64,000 nt of DNA from JBEIFW01 sp046081125. GTDB taxonomy: Bacteria > Actinomycetota > Acidimicrobiia > Acidimicrobiales > Ilumatobacteraceae. Numbering within the stretch: the stretch's first letter is position 1; every line of letters begins with the position of its first letter. The position numbers and the translations under genes were made by a program. The DNA is taken from the NCBI GenBank assembly GCA_046081125.1, contig JBJTVH010000102.1, positions 1 to 64,000 of the forward strand, read 5' to 3'. The notes beneath the pieces were generated by a model. It did no database searches, was not told where the DNA came from, and worked only from the letters and a program-made list of their open reading frames with translations. Shown piece by piece: positions 63,833 to 64,000 of this stretch.

Positions 63833-64000
63833 TCAGCCGTCGACGAGGGCCCGGTAGGCGTCGGCGTCGAGCAGCGCCGCGAACTGGGTCTCGAACTGGT
63901 TGGCGTCGTCGGGTCGGATCACGCAGAGCCAACCGGCGCCGTACGGGTCCTGGTTGACGGACTCGGGTTGGGCACCGAGACCGTCGTTGACGGCGACCAC
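63833..64000 (-). CDS. gcvH: Glycine cleavage H protein, C-terminal part (cut by window end)
   Basis: The minus-strand frame enters from the right edge with VVAVNDGLGAQPESVNQDPY then GAGWLCVIRPDD, and ends AYRALVDG before TGA at 63833. 'VNDxLxxxPExVNxDPYGxGWL' is the hallmark C-terminal half of lipoyl carrier GcvH. The lipoyl Lys lies beyond the window. The gene is first in the visible part of the gcvH-garA-ftsR operon and supplies the partner for gcvP and gcvT. Confidence 0.92.
   Translation of the reverse strand: MVAVNDGLGAQPESVNQDPYGAGWLCVIRPDDANQFETQFAALLDADAYRALVDG

Noticed and set aside
1..64000. CRISPR arrays, insertion sequences, rRNA genes or an origin of replication
   Set aside because: No regularly spaced repeat arrays, transposase motifs with terminal inverted repeats, rRNA sequence or DnaA-box cluster were seen; the only mobile signature is the integrase remnant near the tRNA.

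Overview
The window is a GC-rich chromosomal segment from an actinobacterium, most likely of the class Acidimicrobiia (Ilumatobacter-like); no 16S gene is present, so this rests on gene content. Supporting markers are a 20S proteasome (prcB-prcA) with the Pup ligase pafA, HelY, TatB/TatC, the gcvH-garA-ftsR-BFN-MerR cluster, a DUF4193-like acidic zinc-ribbon protein, PhoH-YbeY-CBS-Era, and many start codons placed 6-9 bases after a TANNNT hexamer (leaderless transcription).

Region by region. 1-3.8 kb is the end of a decayed genomic island: two tightly packed small secreted toxin / putative immunity pairs with a shared export leader, an XRE regulator, two small genes (one frameshifted), a ParA/CpaE-like C-terminal fragment and a broken tyrosine integrase lying at the 3' end of tRNA-Pro(UGG). 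4.2-13 kb holds housekeeping and accessory enzymes: a nitroreductase, a chagasin-like inhibitor, the murL-murD2 pair (alternative route to the D-glutamate residue of peptidoglycan), an AhpD-like protein whose second redox Cys codon is an in-frame UGA (candidate selenoprotein), a phosphotransferase, SURF1, a VOC protein, a ferritin-like protein and an atypical SDR. 13-19.6 kb has an EAL-domain c-di-GMP protein and the phoH-ybeY-corC-era operon. 19.6-24.9 kb has a cysteine/cystathionine synthase, an aldo/keto reductase, a luciferase-like monooxygenase, an SRAP protein, an I78-like inhibitor and a P450. 24.9-34.4 kb is the proteasome - pafA - lepB - tatBC - helY neighbourhood, interrupted by an internally deleted antiporter gene and a GDPD. 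34.4-43.3 kb carries an M20 peptidase, a double-length ThyX-like protein, a LysM/transglycosylase, a DUF4193-like protein, GNAT, HAD, a disordered R/D/G-rich protein, a gamma carbonic anhydrase and a PrmA-like methyltransferase. 43.4-47.2 kb is a DUF1800-DUF1501 pair, the latter with three surface-type repeats. 48-54.7 kb is a complete minus-strand chemotaxis operon (cheA-cheW-cheY-cheB-cheR-cheX-cheY-cheX-like) behind a sigma28-like promoter, implying motility. 55-57.2 kb has a lipoprotein hydrolase and a luciferase-like enzyme. 57.2-64 kb is the glycine cleavage locus: a tandem glycine riboswitch before gcvP, and a convergent operon gcvH-garA-ftsR-BFN-merR-gcvT whose gcvH is cut by the window end.

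Most worth following up: the CxxU AhpD-like candidate selenoprotein with a fitting SECIS hairpin, and the paired secreted toxin/immunity cassettes that share one leader. Everything is read by eye from sequence; no database search was run.
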